Below are positions 1 through 8,856 of a stretch of DNA of 64,000 nucleotides, one piece after another. The notes beneath the pieces were generated by a model, which saw only the letters and a list, made by a program, of their open reading frames with translations, had not been told where the DNA came from and searched no databases. Source of the DNA: Alphaproteobacteria bacterium (GTDB taxonomy: Bacteria; Pseudomonadota; Alphaproteobacteria; Micropepsales; Micropepsaceae); NCBI GenBank assembly GCA_016124635.1, contig WGNJ01000017.1:62001-126000 (forward strand). The letters run 5' to 3'. Numbering within the stretch: the first letter of the stretch is position 1; each line of letters starts with the position of its first letter. A program made the translations under genes and the position numbers.

Positions 1-1894
1 CGCTCTTGCCGTCGCCGGCCGCCAAACACTTGTAACCTCGCTTGCGAGAAATCTTCATCAGCGTGGTTGCGAAGTCACGATCATCCTCGATGATCAGCAA
101 GACCTTATCGTCAGTGCCGATGGCCTTTCGATCGTCGGCGATGAAGACCTTGATGGGCGCGGCTGCAGGTGCTTTGGCGCCGTCAGCAATGTCGGCTGCC
201 CTATCGGATTTATTGTTTTCTTGTTCCGTCGCGCCGGCGAGCGGCAAGTAAAGAGTGAAGGTGCTTCCAACGCCCTTCTTGCTGACGACATGGATTTCGC
301 CGCCCAGAAGATGGGCAAACTTGCGAGCGATCGTCAGCCCGAGCCCAGTCCCGCCGTAGTGCCGATCGATTGAGCCGTCCTCTTGCTGGAACGCCTCGAA
401 AATATCTTTCAGTTTGGACTCGCTGATGCCTATTCCGGTGTCGGTGACGGAGAATGCGATGGCCGGTCCCGCCGTAAGGGATGCGCGTTGCAACGATACG
501 CTTTCGCTTGCAGACTCAATGTCCAACGACACCGAGCCGTTTTCCGTGAACTTGAAGGCGTTGGAAAGCAAATTCTTCAAGATTTGTTCGAGACGCTGAA
601 CGTCCGTGTGGAAGGCAGCCGGCAGATTCACATCGGTGCGTAGATTGAACGCGACGCCTCTTTCTTTCGCAACCGGATTGAACTGCTCGCTCATCCGTTT
701 GACGACGCCGGAAATATGAACGTCTTCGGAATTGATATTGATCTTTCCTGCTTCGACCTTCGATAGGTCCAAGATGTCATTGATCAGGCCAAGCAACTCG
801 AGGCCGCCGTTGTAGATGACACGGGCTTCCTCGATCTGTTCCTGTGTCAGGTTGCCTTCGGAGTTGGCCGCGAGGCCGCGAGCGAGAATGAGGAGCGAAT
901 TGAGCGGCGTGCGCAGTTCGTGCGACATATTCGCGAGGAATTCGGACTTGTACTTGCTCGCCCGCTCGAGTTCGTCGGCCTTCTCCTCGATAAGTCTCTT
1001 CGTCTCCTCAAGCTCTTTCGATTGTTGCTTGATCCGGAGATTCTGCTCCTCGAGGGCTTGGGTCTTCTCCTCAAGCTCCTCGTTGGACGCCTCGATTTCT
1101 TCGTTGGAAGCCTTCAACTCCTCCTGTTGGACCTTGAGTTCTTCCTCCCTCCGTTCAAGTTCGCGGGTATAGACCAGCGCTGCTTGCTTCGCCCGCGCCT
1201 GATTGCGCTGATAAAGGAGAATGCTGACGAACAGCGCGATGTAGAAGAAAGCCGAGCCGAAGAGAGCCAGCATCCCATTCCAATTGGCTGCGCTATCCTC
1301 TAGCTCCGTGCGCAGCTTCAGAAGGTGCGCCTCCTCCTGCAGCATAAGTCTGCCGACGTTGCGCAGTTCGTCCATCAGTTCCTTGCCGTGACGCATGTCT
1401 AGGCCGGCGGCGTCAGCGTCAGTCGCGCTCCCTTTGCGCTGTTTGATGGTTGCTCCCCAAAAGTCCAAAAGTTTGGCGACATCTTGCTCAGCTTCGTCGA
1501 GATTCGCCTGTTGTGTCGGATTATCGGCGGTCAGCGTGCGCAGAATTGCAATTTCTTGACGCAGCGATCGTCTGCCCTCCAGGGTTGGGTCGCTCGAGAT
1601 CGTGCCTTTGGCATCGCGCAACGCGCGCTCATATGGCTCGAGGTATTCCGTGTCGCCCGTCAAAAGATATCCGCGCTGGCCGGTTTCGGCGTCTTTGGCC
1701 GTGCTGAGCAACAAGTTGATGTGACGGCGAACCTCGTAAGTATGGTCAACCCATATTCTGGCTTCGCCCGCTGATTTCGCCTGCTCCCATAGCAAAAAAC
1801 CCCCGCCGAACATGAGCAGCGTCAGCGCGCACAGCGCGATCGCCGTTGCTTGCCGCGCAATGAAATTTTCGTTGGATTTATTCTCCGACTCCAT
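1..1894 (-). CDS. Hybrid sensor histidine kinase (CHASE3-HisKA-HATPase-REC), 3' end beyond window
   Basis: Membrane-bound hybrid histidine kinase, open from an ATG at 1894 to the left edge (about 631 codons seen). Order: one membrane segment at residues ~15-35, a periplasmic CHASE3 sensor domain with the signature ETGQRGYLLTG near residue 75, a second membrane segment near 200, a long Glu-rich coiled coil (~225-310), HisKA with the phospho-acceptor His at residue 325 in SHELRTP, HATPase, and the start of a receiver domain with the acidic pair IEDDRDF near residue 590. The ligand is unknown. No partner regulator lies beside it inside the window; more receiver domains may follow beyond the edge. 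Confidence 0.9.
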   Translation of the reverse strand, partial: MESENKSNENFIARQATAIALCALTLLMFGGGFLLWEQAKSAGEARIWVDHTYEVRRHINLLLSTAKDAETGQRGYLLTGDTEYLEPYERALRDAKGTISSDPTLEGRRSLRQEIAILRTLTADNPTQQANLDEAEQDVAKLLDFWGATIKQRKGSATDADAAGLDMRHGKELMDELRNVGRLMLQEEAHLLKLRTELEDSAANWNGMLALFGSAFFYIALFVSILLYQRNQARAKQAALVYTRELERREEELKVQQEELKASNEEIEASNEELEEKTQALEEQNLRIKQQSKELEETKRLIEEKADELERASKYKSEFLANMSHELRTPLNSLLILARGLAANSEGNLTQEQIEEARVIYNGGLELLGLINDILDLSKVEAGKININSEDVHISGVVKRMSEQFNPVAKERGVAFNLRTDVNLPAAFHTDVQRLEQILKNLLSNAFKFTENGSVSLDIESASESVSLQRASLTAGPAIAFSVTDTGIGISESKLKDIFEAFQQEDGSIDRHYGGTGLGLTIARKFAHLLGGEIHVVSKKGVGSTFTLYLPLAGATEQENNKSDRAADIADGAKAPAAAPIKVFIADDRKAIGTDDKVLLIIEDDRDFATTLMKISRKRGYKCLAAGDGKS

Positions 1895-2202
1895 CGATGC
1901 CCCTGATCCTCGCTCTAGGATCGTCGAGAACGACAACGAGCGATGTTTCTAATTTCTATTGATCGCAGATCACTCTACGGGCGCCTGGTTAAACTCAATT
2001 GAAGTGCAGTGAGTATTTTGAAAACCAGAGGCGATCAGACCTGCTCGGTCGCTTCGGTTGGATTTTGCCTCGTCCAACCAGCATGCGTGCGCGTCAGTGA
2101 TCGCTTTCCGACACCGCAGCGCTTGCGTCTGGTGTGCGATGGATACAGCAACGATTCCGACGCTGCTTGGGGCAGCGTTCGTCGCGCCTGCGAGGGGATC
2201 TA
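1895..2202. other. Intergenic region, no gene supported
   Basis: This 308-bp gap separates two minus-strand genes, so it holds the kinase promoter and the 3' end of the acyl-CoA module. A loose hairpin (ACACC...GGTGT around 2111-2135) lies about 70-90 bp past the crotonase stop and could end that transcript, but it has no T-run. Nothing else is recognised. A plus-strand reading frame crossing it runs into the crotonase gene and is not credible. Confidence 0.5.
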
Positions 2203-2982
2203 TTATGCGCCGATGAAATTGCCCGGCCGCCGCTCGCGTACGGCTCGGATTCCTTCTGCAAAGTCGGCCGTCTTGCGTAGCGCCGCCTGTTCGATGAACT
2301 CCTTGTCGGTTTGCGCTTTCACGGCTGCGGCCAGACCTTCGCGCAGACTTGCGCGCGTCGCTTGGACGGCGAGGGGCGCGTTCTCCGCGATTTCGGCGGC
2401 AAGGGCGATGGCAGTCTTGGTTAGTTCAACTGCCGGCACGACCTGATCGACCAACCCCCATGCGAGCGCTTCGTCGGGTTTGATGCGGCGACCGGTCAAG
2501 CACATCAGGGTGGCCTTTTGCACACCGATCAGGCGCGGCAATGTAAGGCTGATGCCAAAGCCGGGATGAAAGCCCAGTTTGACGAAATTCGCGGAGAAGC
2601 GCGCTTCTGGCGCCGCGATACGAAAATCTGCGACGAGCGCGAGTCCTAGTCCTGCTCCGATTGCAGCGCCTTGGACCGCTGCCACGATCGGTTTCTCGGC
2701 CGAGAACAGACGCACTGCCTCTTCATAGAGCGCGTTGATCCCTTCGTTCGCCAATTCGCGGGCGGCAGGCGGGGCAGCGAAATCTGCCCCAGCGCAAAAG
2801 CTTTTCCCGGCGGCCCTCAGCACCGTACAGCGCAGGCCGCGGTCGCCATCGATGTCGTCCAGCGCGTCGGCTAGGTCGCGCATCAGCTGGACCGTTACAT
2901 GGTTGTGAGGCGGGCGGTTCAGCTCGACGATCGCGACCGCGCCTTCAGCCCTGGCGACGATGTCTCCGTAGCGTTCCTTCAT
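2203..2982 (-). CDS. Crotonase-fold protein (enoyl-CoA hydratase/isomerase family)
   Basis: 259-residue crotonase-fold protein acting on acyl-CoA thioesters. The ATG at 2982 is chosen because it overlaps the upstream dehydrogenase stop (ATGA). A 15-residue longer reading starts inside the dehydrogenase gene and adds nothing conserved. Oxyanion-hole segments are visible (SFCAGADF near residue 60, GAAIGAGLGLA near 105). At the positions of the two catalytic Glu of enoyl-CoA hydratase (rat E144 and E164) I read Phe or Asn and Leu or Thr, so simple hydration is doubtful. Last gene of a three-gene module with acyl-CoA dehydrogenase and CoA-transferase. Family is certain, reaction is not. Confidence 0.85.
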   Translation of the reverse strand: MKERYGDIVARAEGAVAIVELNRPPHNHVTVQLMRDLADALDDIDGDRGLRCTVLRAAGKSFCAGADFAAPPAARELANEGINALYEEAVRLFSAEKPIVAAVQGAAIGAGLGLALVADFRIAAPEARFSANFVKLGFHPGFGISLTLPRLIGVQKATLMCLTGRRIKPDEALAWGLVDQVVPAVELTKTAIALAAEIAENAPLAVQATRASLREGLAAAVKAQTDKEFIEQAALRKTADFAEGIRAVRERRPGNFIGA

Positions 2983-4154
2983 TGCCGTCTCCGGTTCGTG
3001 CCCAGAAGATTGCGCGCGACGACCCATTTGTGGACCTCAGTCGGACCGTCGAATATCCGCATGGTGCGCAGACGCGATGCCATAAGCTGTAGCGGTAACT
3101 CCTTCGTCATGCCCATCGCCCCAAAGCACTGCATGGCATGGTCGATGACTTCCCATGCCATTTCGGTGGCATAAGCTTTGATCATCGAGATTTCGCGGCG
3201 AACGTCGCGGCCTTGATCCAGCTTCCAGGCGCAGTCGTAGGTCATCAGCCTGGCGGCATGGATCTTGGTTGCAGCGTCGGATACCCACCATTGCACAGCC
3301 TGTCGTTCGGATAGAGGCGAGCCGAACGTCACCCGTTGGGGAGCGAATTCGCACATCATCTCCAATGCGCGTTCGGCCATGCCGACCGACCACGCCGCCA
3401 TCTCCACACGGCGCGTGCCGAGACGCAGTTGCATCGGCGCGAAACCGTTACCCTCGCGGCCGAGCAGCTTCCAGCCTTCGACGCGGCAGTCCTCCAGCGC
3501 GATTTCGTATGTCGCGACTCCGCCGACCATCGGAATGCGACGCAGGACGTTGAATCCGGGCGTGCCCTTGTCGATCAGAAAAGCCGAGATACCGCCGCGA
3601 GCGCGCTTCTCCTTGTCCGTTATGGCCATGAGAATGGTGAAGTCGGCTTCGGCTGCACGGCTGATCCAGATCTTGCGGCCGTTGATGATCCAATCTTCGC
3701 CGTCGCGTTCGGCGCGCGTCGTCATTGCGGCAGGATCGGAGCCGGCGCCCGGCTCGGAAATGCCGATGGCTGAGATCGTTTCGCCGCGAACATACGGTGC
3801 GAGATAGGCTTCGCGTTGGCGCTCCGTCACCGTCGCCATCAACATGCGCAGGTTCGGCGAATCCGGCGGCAAGGTGAAAGGCGTGATCGTGCGACCCAAT
3901 TCCTCGTTGACGCCGACCATGGAGACGGCGGGCAAATCGTGACCGTCGATATTCTTTGGCGCATCGAGACCCCAAAGGCCCAGAGCGCGCGATACGTCGT
4001 CTAGCTTCTTGCGTTCGTTCGGCGCAAGTCCGAGTCCCTTACCCGAAGCTTCTCTTTCAAGAACCGCCGGCTCTAGCGGGAGCAGCTCGTCCTTGACGAA
4101 GCGGCGTACCAGATCCTTCAACATGCGGTCTTCTTCGGAGAGTTCGAATTCCAT
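2979..4154 (-). CDS. Acyl-CoA dehydrogenase family protein
   Basis: 391-residue FAD acyl-CoA dehydrogenase, normal family length, predicted to desaturate an acyl-CoA at C2-C3 and pass electrons to ETF. FAD/substrate loops are visible: ISEPGAGSDPA near residue 133, and the C-terminal GAMGMTKELPL plus DGPTEVH typical of the ACAD10/11-like branch, which carries DGP where medium-chain enzymes have YEG. It follows the CoA-transferase by 3 bp and overlaps the crotonase by 4 bp, so the three are co-translated. The likely task is activation and oxidation of an unusual carboxylate; the substrate cannot be read from sequence. Confidence 0.93.
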   Translation of the reverse strand: MEFELSEEDRMLKDLVRRFVKDELLPLEPAVLEREASGKGLGLAPNERKKLDDVSRALGLWGLDAPKNIDGHDLPAVSMVGVNEELGRTITPFTLPPDSPNLRMLMATVTERQREAYLAPYVRGETISAIGISEPGAGSDPAAMTTRAERDGEDWIINGRKIWISRAAEADFTILMAITDKEKRARGGISAFLIDKGTPGFNVLRRIPMVGGVATYEIALEDCRVEGWKLLGREGNGFAPMQLRLGTRRVEMAAWSVGMAERALEMMCEFAPQRVTFGSPLSERQAVQWWVSDAATKIHAARLMTYDCAWKLDQGRDVRREISMIKAYATEMAWEVIDHAMQCFGAMGMTKELPLQLMASRLRTMRIFDGPTEVHKWVVARNLLGTNRRRQ

Positions 4155-4157
4155 GGC

Positions 4158-5399
4158 TCACCCCGTTCGTGAGTGTTGAACAACTACGCCGCGAGTGATC
4201 AGCATCTCGATTTCTTCATCGGTGCAGCCCGCCTCGCCCAGAATCTCGCGCGAATTCCAGCCGAGGGCCGGTGCGGGCGCCGCTACCTTCACGGGTGACC
4301 GCATAAATTTCGTGGATGGTCTTACATATTGAATCGTGCCCTCGGTCGGATGGTCCATCGTCTTGAAGAGTTCGACGGCCTTGAGCTGCGCGTGGTTGGG
4401 CAAATCATCGAGAGCGACGAGGGGCGTTGCCGGAATGTCCAGCCGCTCGCAAATTTCCATCCACTCGCCGGTCGTGCGATGTGGCGTGATACGGGCAAGG
4501 GTCGAATAGAGCGGGCGGATATTCGCGTTGCGCCGTTCTTTGTCTTCGACCTGCAGCGTTTCGACGATGTCGAGACGATCGATTGCCTTGAAGAGGGCGA
4601 TCCAATGCTTGGCCGTGTATGGCAATAGCGCGATGTGCCCATCTTTGGTCGGCGAGGGCTTCCTTCCGCCCTCGAGCAGGCGCGCGTAACCTGCGGGCCC
4701 CGCAGGCGGGTCAAATGTGAGGCCGCCGAGGTGTTCCGCCAACACGAAGTCCGTGAACGTTTCGAACATCGGTACTTCGACATATTGACCGTGTCCGGTG
4801 CGGGCGCGATGAAACAAGGCCGCAAGGATCGCATTGACGACCGCCAAGCCCGCGGTTTTGTCGGCAATGAGGGTGGGCACATAAGACGGCTCATCCCGGC
4901 CGATGCTCGCGATGGAGACCATACCGCTCGCGGCCTGAATGATGTCGTCGAAAGCCGGCTTTGCGCGATCAGGTCCGTCCTGGTCGAAACCCGTCGCCGC
5001 ACAGTAGACGACGCTTGGATTCAGCGCAGCGGTAGCCTCGTATCCGAAGCCAAGACGTTCGATCGCCTCGACGCGCATGTTGTGAACAAGGACATCGGCC
5101 GTCGGAATCAACCGCGCAAAAGCTGCACGACCCTCTGACGTCTGTAGGTCGATCGCAAGCGAGCGTTTGTTGCGGTTCAGCGCGAGAAAGATGGAGCTCA
5201 TGCCCGGGTGACGCGACACGCCGTTCGCGCGCATCAGATCGCCGGCTGTGCTCTCGACTTTGATCACGTCTGCGCCATAGTCGCCGAGAATACGCGTGGC
5301 GAGCGGACCAAGCACGACCGACGTGAGATCGAGCACACGGATACCGTCGAGCGGACCGGCTGAGGACGGCACACCGTTTCCTTTGGCCATTGCCGACAT
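4158..5399 (-). CDS. Class III (CaiB/BaiF) CoA-transferase
   Basis: 413-residue class III CoA-transferase, moving CoA between a donor thioester and a carboxylic acid. N-terminal LDGIRVLDLTSVVLGP and GADVIKVE (residues ~18-49) and NKRSLAIDL (~78) are typical; D151 in AFDDIIQ sits where the catalytic Asp of formyl-CoA transferase is expected. First gene of the minus-strand acyl-CoA module and divergent from the IclR gene, which suggests local control. A second ATG lies three codons in and could be the start. The acid it activates is unknown. Confidence 0.92.
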   Translation of the reverse strand: MSAMAKGNGVPSSAGPLDGIRVLDLTSVVLGPLATRILGDYGADVIKVESTAGDLMRANGVSRHPGMSSIFLALNRNKRSLAIDLQTSEGRAAFARLIPTADVLVHNMRVEAIERLGFGYEATAALNPSVVYCAATGFDQDGPDRAKPAFDDIIQAASGMVSIASIGRDEPSYVPTLIADKTAGLAVVNAILAALFHRARTGHGQYVEVPMFETFTDFVLAEHLGGLTFDPPAGPAGYARLLEGGRKPSPTKDGHIALLPYTAKHWIALFKAIDRLDIVETLQVEDKERRNANIRPLYSTLARITPHRTTGEWMEICERLDIPATPLVALDDLPNHAQLKAVELFKTMDHPTEGTIQYVRPSTKFMRSPVKVAAPAPALGWNSREILGEAGCTDEEIEMLITRGVVVQHSRTG

Positions 5400-5449
5400 G
5401 CTTTCTATTTATGCTCCGGCAACGGCAATGTATATGTGCGTACGGGATA

Positions 5450-5463
5450 TTCACATATGTGAA
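5450..5463. promoter_or_regulatory. Perfect 14-bp palindrome, likely IclR operator
   Basis: TTCACATATGTGAA is a perfect inverted repeat in the 81-bp gap between the divergent CoA-transferase and IclR genes, 17 bp before the IclR ATG. IclR regulators usually bind palindromes of this size in the shared promoter with their target operon. Site assignment is inference. Confidence 0.6.
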
Positions 5464-5480
5464 ATTGCGGAAGGAGCTGG

Positions 5481-6227
5481 ATGACCGATACGACGATCAA
5501 GTCGGCGCGTCGCGTTTTCGAAATTTTCGAATATTTCGATCGGGAACGCAGGCCACTGGGGCTGAAGGAAATCGTGGGACGCCTCGGCTACCCGCCGTCA
5601 AGCGGATCGGTGCTCCTGAAATCCATCGTGGCGCAAGGCTATCTCGATTACGATCAGGCGAGCCGAACCTACTTTCCTACGATGCGGATTGCAGCGCTCG
5701 GCGCGTGGGTTCACAAATCCCTCTTCGGTGAAAACAACATCACACGGCTCATGGAGCACCTGCGGCAAGCGACGGGCGAGACGGTGATCCTCGCCACGCA
5801 GAGCGGCCTCCACGCACAATACGTGCATCTGGTGCACTCGGGAGAGCCGCTGCAATTTTCCGTACCGCCGGGAACGCGCCGACCGCTCGCGAACTCCGGC
5901 ATGGGTTGGCTCTTCTTGAGCACACACACGCCGGCGGAAATCGACAGGCTGCGGCGGCGCATCAACGCCAACCGTTCTGTAAAGCCGAAGCTGACGCAAG
6001 AAGAACTGATGAAGCGCGTGGTGCAGGTGCGTGCGCGCGGCTACGCCTTTTCGAAAGGAAGCATCTCCGAAGGAGCCGGCATTATTGCGATGCTCCTGCC
6101 GGCAGAAGGGTCTGGGCGCCGCTTTGCGATAGGCCTCGGCGGCCCCGTGCGCCGCTTGGAGCGCAAGGAGAAGGTGATTGTGCAAGAACTAAGAGACGGA
6201 ATCGCGACGAACTTTGGCAAGCCGTGA
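5481..6227 (+). CDS. IclR family transcriptional regulator
   Basis: 248 residues: N-terminal winged helix-turn-helix (~5-65, containing LKEIVGRLGYPPSSGSVLLK) and the IclR effector domain (~80-245). The start follows a strong GGAAGGAG ribosome site (5469-5476). It probably controls the divergent CoA-transferase, acyl-CoA dehydrogenase and crotonase genes through the palindrome just upstream, with an organic acid or CoA ester as effector (inference from family and layout). Confidence 0.92.
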   Translation: MTDTTIKSARRVFEIFEYFDRERRPLGLKEIVGRLGYPPSSGSVLLKSIVAQGYLDYDQASRTYFPTMRIAALGAWVHKSLFGENNITRLMEHLRQATGETVILATQSGLHAQYVHLVHSGEPLQFSVPPGTRRPLANSGMGWLFLSTHTPAEIDRLRRRINANRSVKPKLTQEELMKRVVQVRARGYAFSKGSISEGAGIIAMLLPAEGSGRRFAIGLGGPVRRLERKEKVIVQELRDGIATNFGKP

Positions 6228-6255
6228 TTCTGCGAACGCGGCGAAAAGGAAAGGT

Positions 6256-6570
6256 TCAGTTCGCCTTCAAATCGCCGAACTGCGCTCTCATCGACTCCGC
6301 ATCGATCCGCTCTGCGAAGCGCGCCAGATCTTCCCATATCGCGTAGTAGTCTCGCGATAGTTCAGCAGCCAGCATCTGACCGGTCTTGTGGTGCTTGATA
6401 GCTGCGGCGAGCTTTTCGGCGGTGCGTGCCTGGCGATCCTCGATGTCGATCAGGTAGGAGGACTTTGCGTCGGTGAACGCACCGCGCTCCCGCAGTTCCC
6501 TGATACGGATGCGAATTTGATTACCCAGGGCATTAAGCTCGGTAACATCCGGCATATGTTGTTCGCTCAT
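6256..6570 (-). CDS. Hypothetical protein, 104 aa, in operon with uspA
   Basis: Charged, probably all-helical cytoplasmic protein of 104 residues with no signal peptide or membrane segment. It starts 22 bp after the universal stress protein stop, with AAGAAGGG as ribosome site, so it is very likely co-transcribed with it. I do not recognise the family. Context suggests a stress or low-oxygen role only by association. Confidence 0.75.
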   Translation of the reverse strand: MSEQHMPDVTELNALGNQIRIRIRELRERGAFTDAKSSYLIDIEDRQARTAEKLAAAIKHHKTGQMLAAELSRDYYAIWEDLARFAERIDAESMRAQFGDLKAN

Positions 6571-6592
6571 AAAGCGCCCTTCTTTTTGGTTC

Positions 6593-7378
6593 TTAGTGGC
6601 TGAACAGGACGCAAGTTCCTTGCTGGCTCAGCAGCTCTCTGGTTACGCCGCCCAGGGCCCATTCTCTCATGCGCGAGTGCCCGTAACCTCCGGCGACGAT
6701 AAGACCTGCATTGAATTTCTTCGCTTCGCTTTGGATGCGCTCGACTACGGAACCCAAATCCTCCGGCTCGAGCAGCTTTTCGGCGTTGATCCCATGCGCT
6801 TGTAACCTGTCGGCAATATCGTCCAGCCGATCAGCTTCCGATCCGAAACAAACCAATTTTACCTTTCGGGCACGCAACAAGAACGGCATCGCATCCGAAA
6901 TGGCGCGGCGTGCTTCGCGCGTGTTCTTCCATCCGATGAGGACGTTGCCAAAATCAACCTTGGCTCCGGGTGGAACCATGAGTACGGGTAGGCCCGCGCC
7001 CATAATGAGATCGGCTGTCCCCGCCTGCTTCTCTATGGGATCACCCTCGACGCCGACACAGGCAACAATGAGATCAACGCCCGCAGCGTATTTGAGGACG
7101 GCCGTCGTCGGAGATCCAACATCTGCGTGCCAAACTGTCGATGGCAAACCGGTCGCCGACTGCTTGAATATCTCCTCAGCTGCGCGGAGGTCCTCTGCGA
7201 TCAGTTCCTTGAGATGCACAACTGACAGACCGATTGGATCCGGCATGTGCTCGAAGGAGCGGGCCGCGACGCCGATCAGCCGCGCCTGAAAGGTTCGCGC
7301 GATGGCGGCTGCCGCGCGCGTGCGCGTGCGTCCTTCATCCGTTGGCTCCACGTGCACGAGCACGTTCTTGTACGGCAT
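6593..7378 (-). CDS. Universal stress protein, tandem UspA domains
   Basis: 261 residues, the length of a two-domain UspA protein. Domain 1 starts at the N-terminus (YKNVLVHVEP); domain 2 (~150-260) ends with the nucleotide-binding type motif GGYGHSRMREWALGG. The ATG at 7378 is preferred over an upstream reading because GGAGGCGGAG lies just before it. A consensus FixK/FNR box lies 48 bp upstream, a good distance for activation under low oxygen. Divergent from the glycosyltransferase-PEP synthase operon. Confidence 0.92.
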   Translation of the reverse strand: MPYKNVLVHVEPTDEGRTRTRAAAAIARTFQARLIGVAARSFEHMPDPIGLSVVHLKELIAEDLRAAEEIFKQSATGLPSTVWHADVGSPTTAVLKYAAGVDLIVACVGVEGDPIEKQAGTADLIMGAGLPVLMVPPGAKVDFGNVLIGWKNTREARRAISDAMPFLLRARKVKLVCFGSEADRLDDIADRLQAHGINAEKLLEPEDLGSVVERIQSEAKKFNAGLIVAGGYGHSRMREWALGGVTRELLSQQGTCVLFSH

Positions 7379-7425
7379 TTCTCCGCCTCCTATCTTTAAA
7401 TTAATTCGAGGTCTGAACACGAACA

Positions 7426-7439
7426 TTGACTTGTATCAA
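7426..7439. promoter_or_regulatory. FixK/FNR-type box
   Basis: TTGAC-TTGT-ATCAA fits the CRP/FNR-family consensus TTGAY-N4-RTCAA used by FixK, Anr and FNR. Its centre is about 54 nt from the uspA start, so activation from a position near -41 would give a short leader. It lies about 166 nt from the divergent glycosyltransferase start and could act on both sides. Confidence 0.7.
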
Positions 7440-7598
7440 GACGTTCGTCACCGGTTGGTTGCGATTTGGATATACGCGCCGGGGTAGACACGCACCTGTC
7501 TTTGCAATCGGACTGTGGCGCTCGGCCTGAGTTGGCAAAGGTTGTCTCGCCTGGGCTAGAGTCCGCAGGCGCTGATCAGCCGCCTGAGGAAAGTTCGC

Positions 7599-8855
7599 AT
7601 GGATTTGATTGAACAGCCGGCTAATCCGAACTCGCTTACCTCGATCGCGGACTATACACCGCTTGTGGGTGAGCAAGCGGTCGATCGCATCTTCAAGAAG
7701 GCTGGTCGGCTCCGCGACTTGCACATCGTGCATGTCAACTCGACATATTACGGCGGCGGCGTTGCCCAGTTGCTGTCGTCTTTGACACTGCTCATGAACG
7801 ACGTGGGAATCCCGACCGGATGGCGTGTGATCCAGGGGCGCCCCGACTTCTTCACCATCACGAAGAAGATGCACAATGCGCTGCAAGGCGGTCCTATCAA
7901 CCTCACGGAGCTCAAGCGTGACATCTACGAGCAGGTCGTATTCGAAAATGCCGTGCGTATGCATCTCGATCACGACATGGTCATCGTTCACGATCCCCAG
8001 CCGCTTCCGCTGATCAACTATTTTCGTAAGAAGTCGCCTTGGGTGTGGCGCTGTCACGTCGATCTATCGGACCCGAACAGCGAGATGTTGTCCTACCTGG
8101 CTAGTTTCATCGAGCGATATGACGCCGCCGTTCTGTCGCTTCCGGAGTATGCCCAAAGGCTCGGAATTCCACAGCGCTTCTTCATGCCGGCGATCGATCC
8201 CTTTTCCGCCACCAACAAGGAGCTGTCCGAAGCGGAGATCGACGAACGGCTGAGTCGCTACGAGATTCCGACGGATCTGCCTCTCGTCGTTCAAATCTCG
8301 CGGTTCGACAAATGGAAGGATCCGCGAGGCGTTATCGATGCTTTTCGCCTGGCCAGGAAGGAAATCGACGCGACGCTCGTCCTTGCGGGCAACATCGCGA
8401 CCGACGACCCGGAGGGGCAGGAGACATTCTCCTCATTGTGCAGCTGCGCCGATGAGCGAATTCGGATTTTATCCGTGCAAGACTCGGCGCTTGTAAATGC
8501 ATTGCAGCGGCGTGCCGCCGTCGTGGTGCAGAAGTCGATCCGGGAGGGCTTTGGTCTGACGGTCACAGAGGCGATGTGGAAGGGCACGCCGGTGGTCGGA
8601 GGCAAAGTCGGCGGTATTCGCCACCAGATCGAGGATGGCGTCAGCGGATATCTGGTCGAGAACGTTGAACAAACCGCCGCACGGATTGTTCAGCTTGTGA
8701 AAGACGCGGACCTCAGACGCCGCCTGGGTGCAAAGGCGAAAGAAGTGGTTCGTGAGCGATTCTTGATGACGCGATTACTTGAGGATTGGCTCGATCTGAT
8801 CGGCTCGTTCGAGCCGCGCTTCTTGTTAAGAGGTGAACACCGTTCGGGAGACTGA
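7599..8855 (+). CDS. GT4 family glycosyltransferase (trehalose synthase TreT / phosphorylase-like)
   Basis: 418-residue GT-B retaining glycosyltransferase. The N-terminal HVNSTYYGGGVAQLL segment (~50) and HDPQPLPL (~132) resemble trehalose glycosyltransferring synthase and trehalose phosphorylase. The C-terminal donor site carries REGFGLTVTEAMWKGTPVVGG (~310-332) with the Glu pair of the family. GAGGAAAG before the ATG is a good ribosome site. First gene of an operon with PEP synthase and a GalT-like nucleotidyltransferase, which fits synthesis or breakdown of a storage or protective sugar. Donor and acceptor are not determined. Confidence 0.85.
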   Translation: MDLIEQPANPNSLTSIADYTPLVGEQAVDRIFKKAGRLRDLHIVHVNSTYYGGGVAQLLSSLTLLMNDVGIPTGWRVIQGRPDFFTITKKMHNALQGGPINLTELKRDIYEQVVFENAVRMHLDHDMVIVHDPQPLPLINYFRKKSPWVWRCHVDLSDPNSEMLSYLASFIERYDAAVLSLPEYAQRLGIPQRFFMPAIDPFSATNKELSEAEIDERLSRYEIPTDLPLVVQISRFDKWKDPRGVIDAFRLARKEIDATLVLAGNIATDDPEGQETFSSLCSCADERIRILSVQDSALVNALQRRAAVVVQKSIREGFGLTVTEAMWKGTPVVGGKVGGIRHQIEDGVSGYLVENVEQTAARIVQLVKDADLRRRLGAKAKEVVRERFLMTRLLEDWLDLIGSFEPRFLLRGEHRSGD

Positions 8856-8856
8856 C

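Noticed and set aside
2009..2446. Plus-strand 145-codon frame over the gap before the crotonase gene
   Set aside because: It overlaps the true crotonase gene by about 240 bp, has Ser/Arg/Ala-rich composition, and lacks a ribosome site.
7566..7586. GCTGATCAGC palindrome with CAGGC/GCCTG flanks near the GT4 ribosome site
   Set aside because: Arms are broken by an extra base, and it lies before the Shine-Dalgarno without covering it; not strong enough to call.
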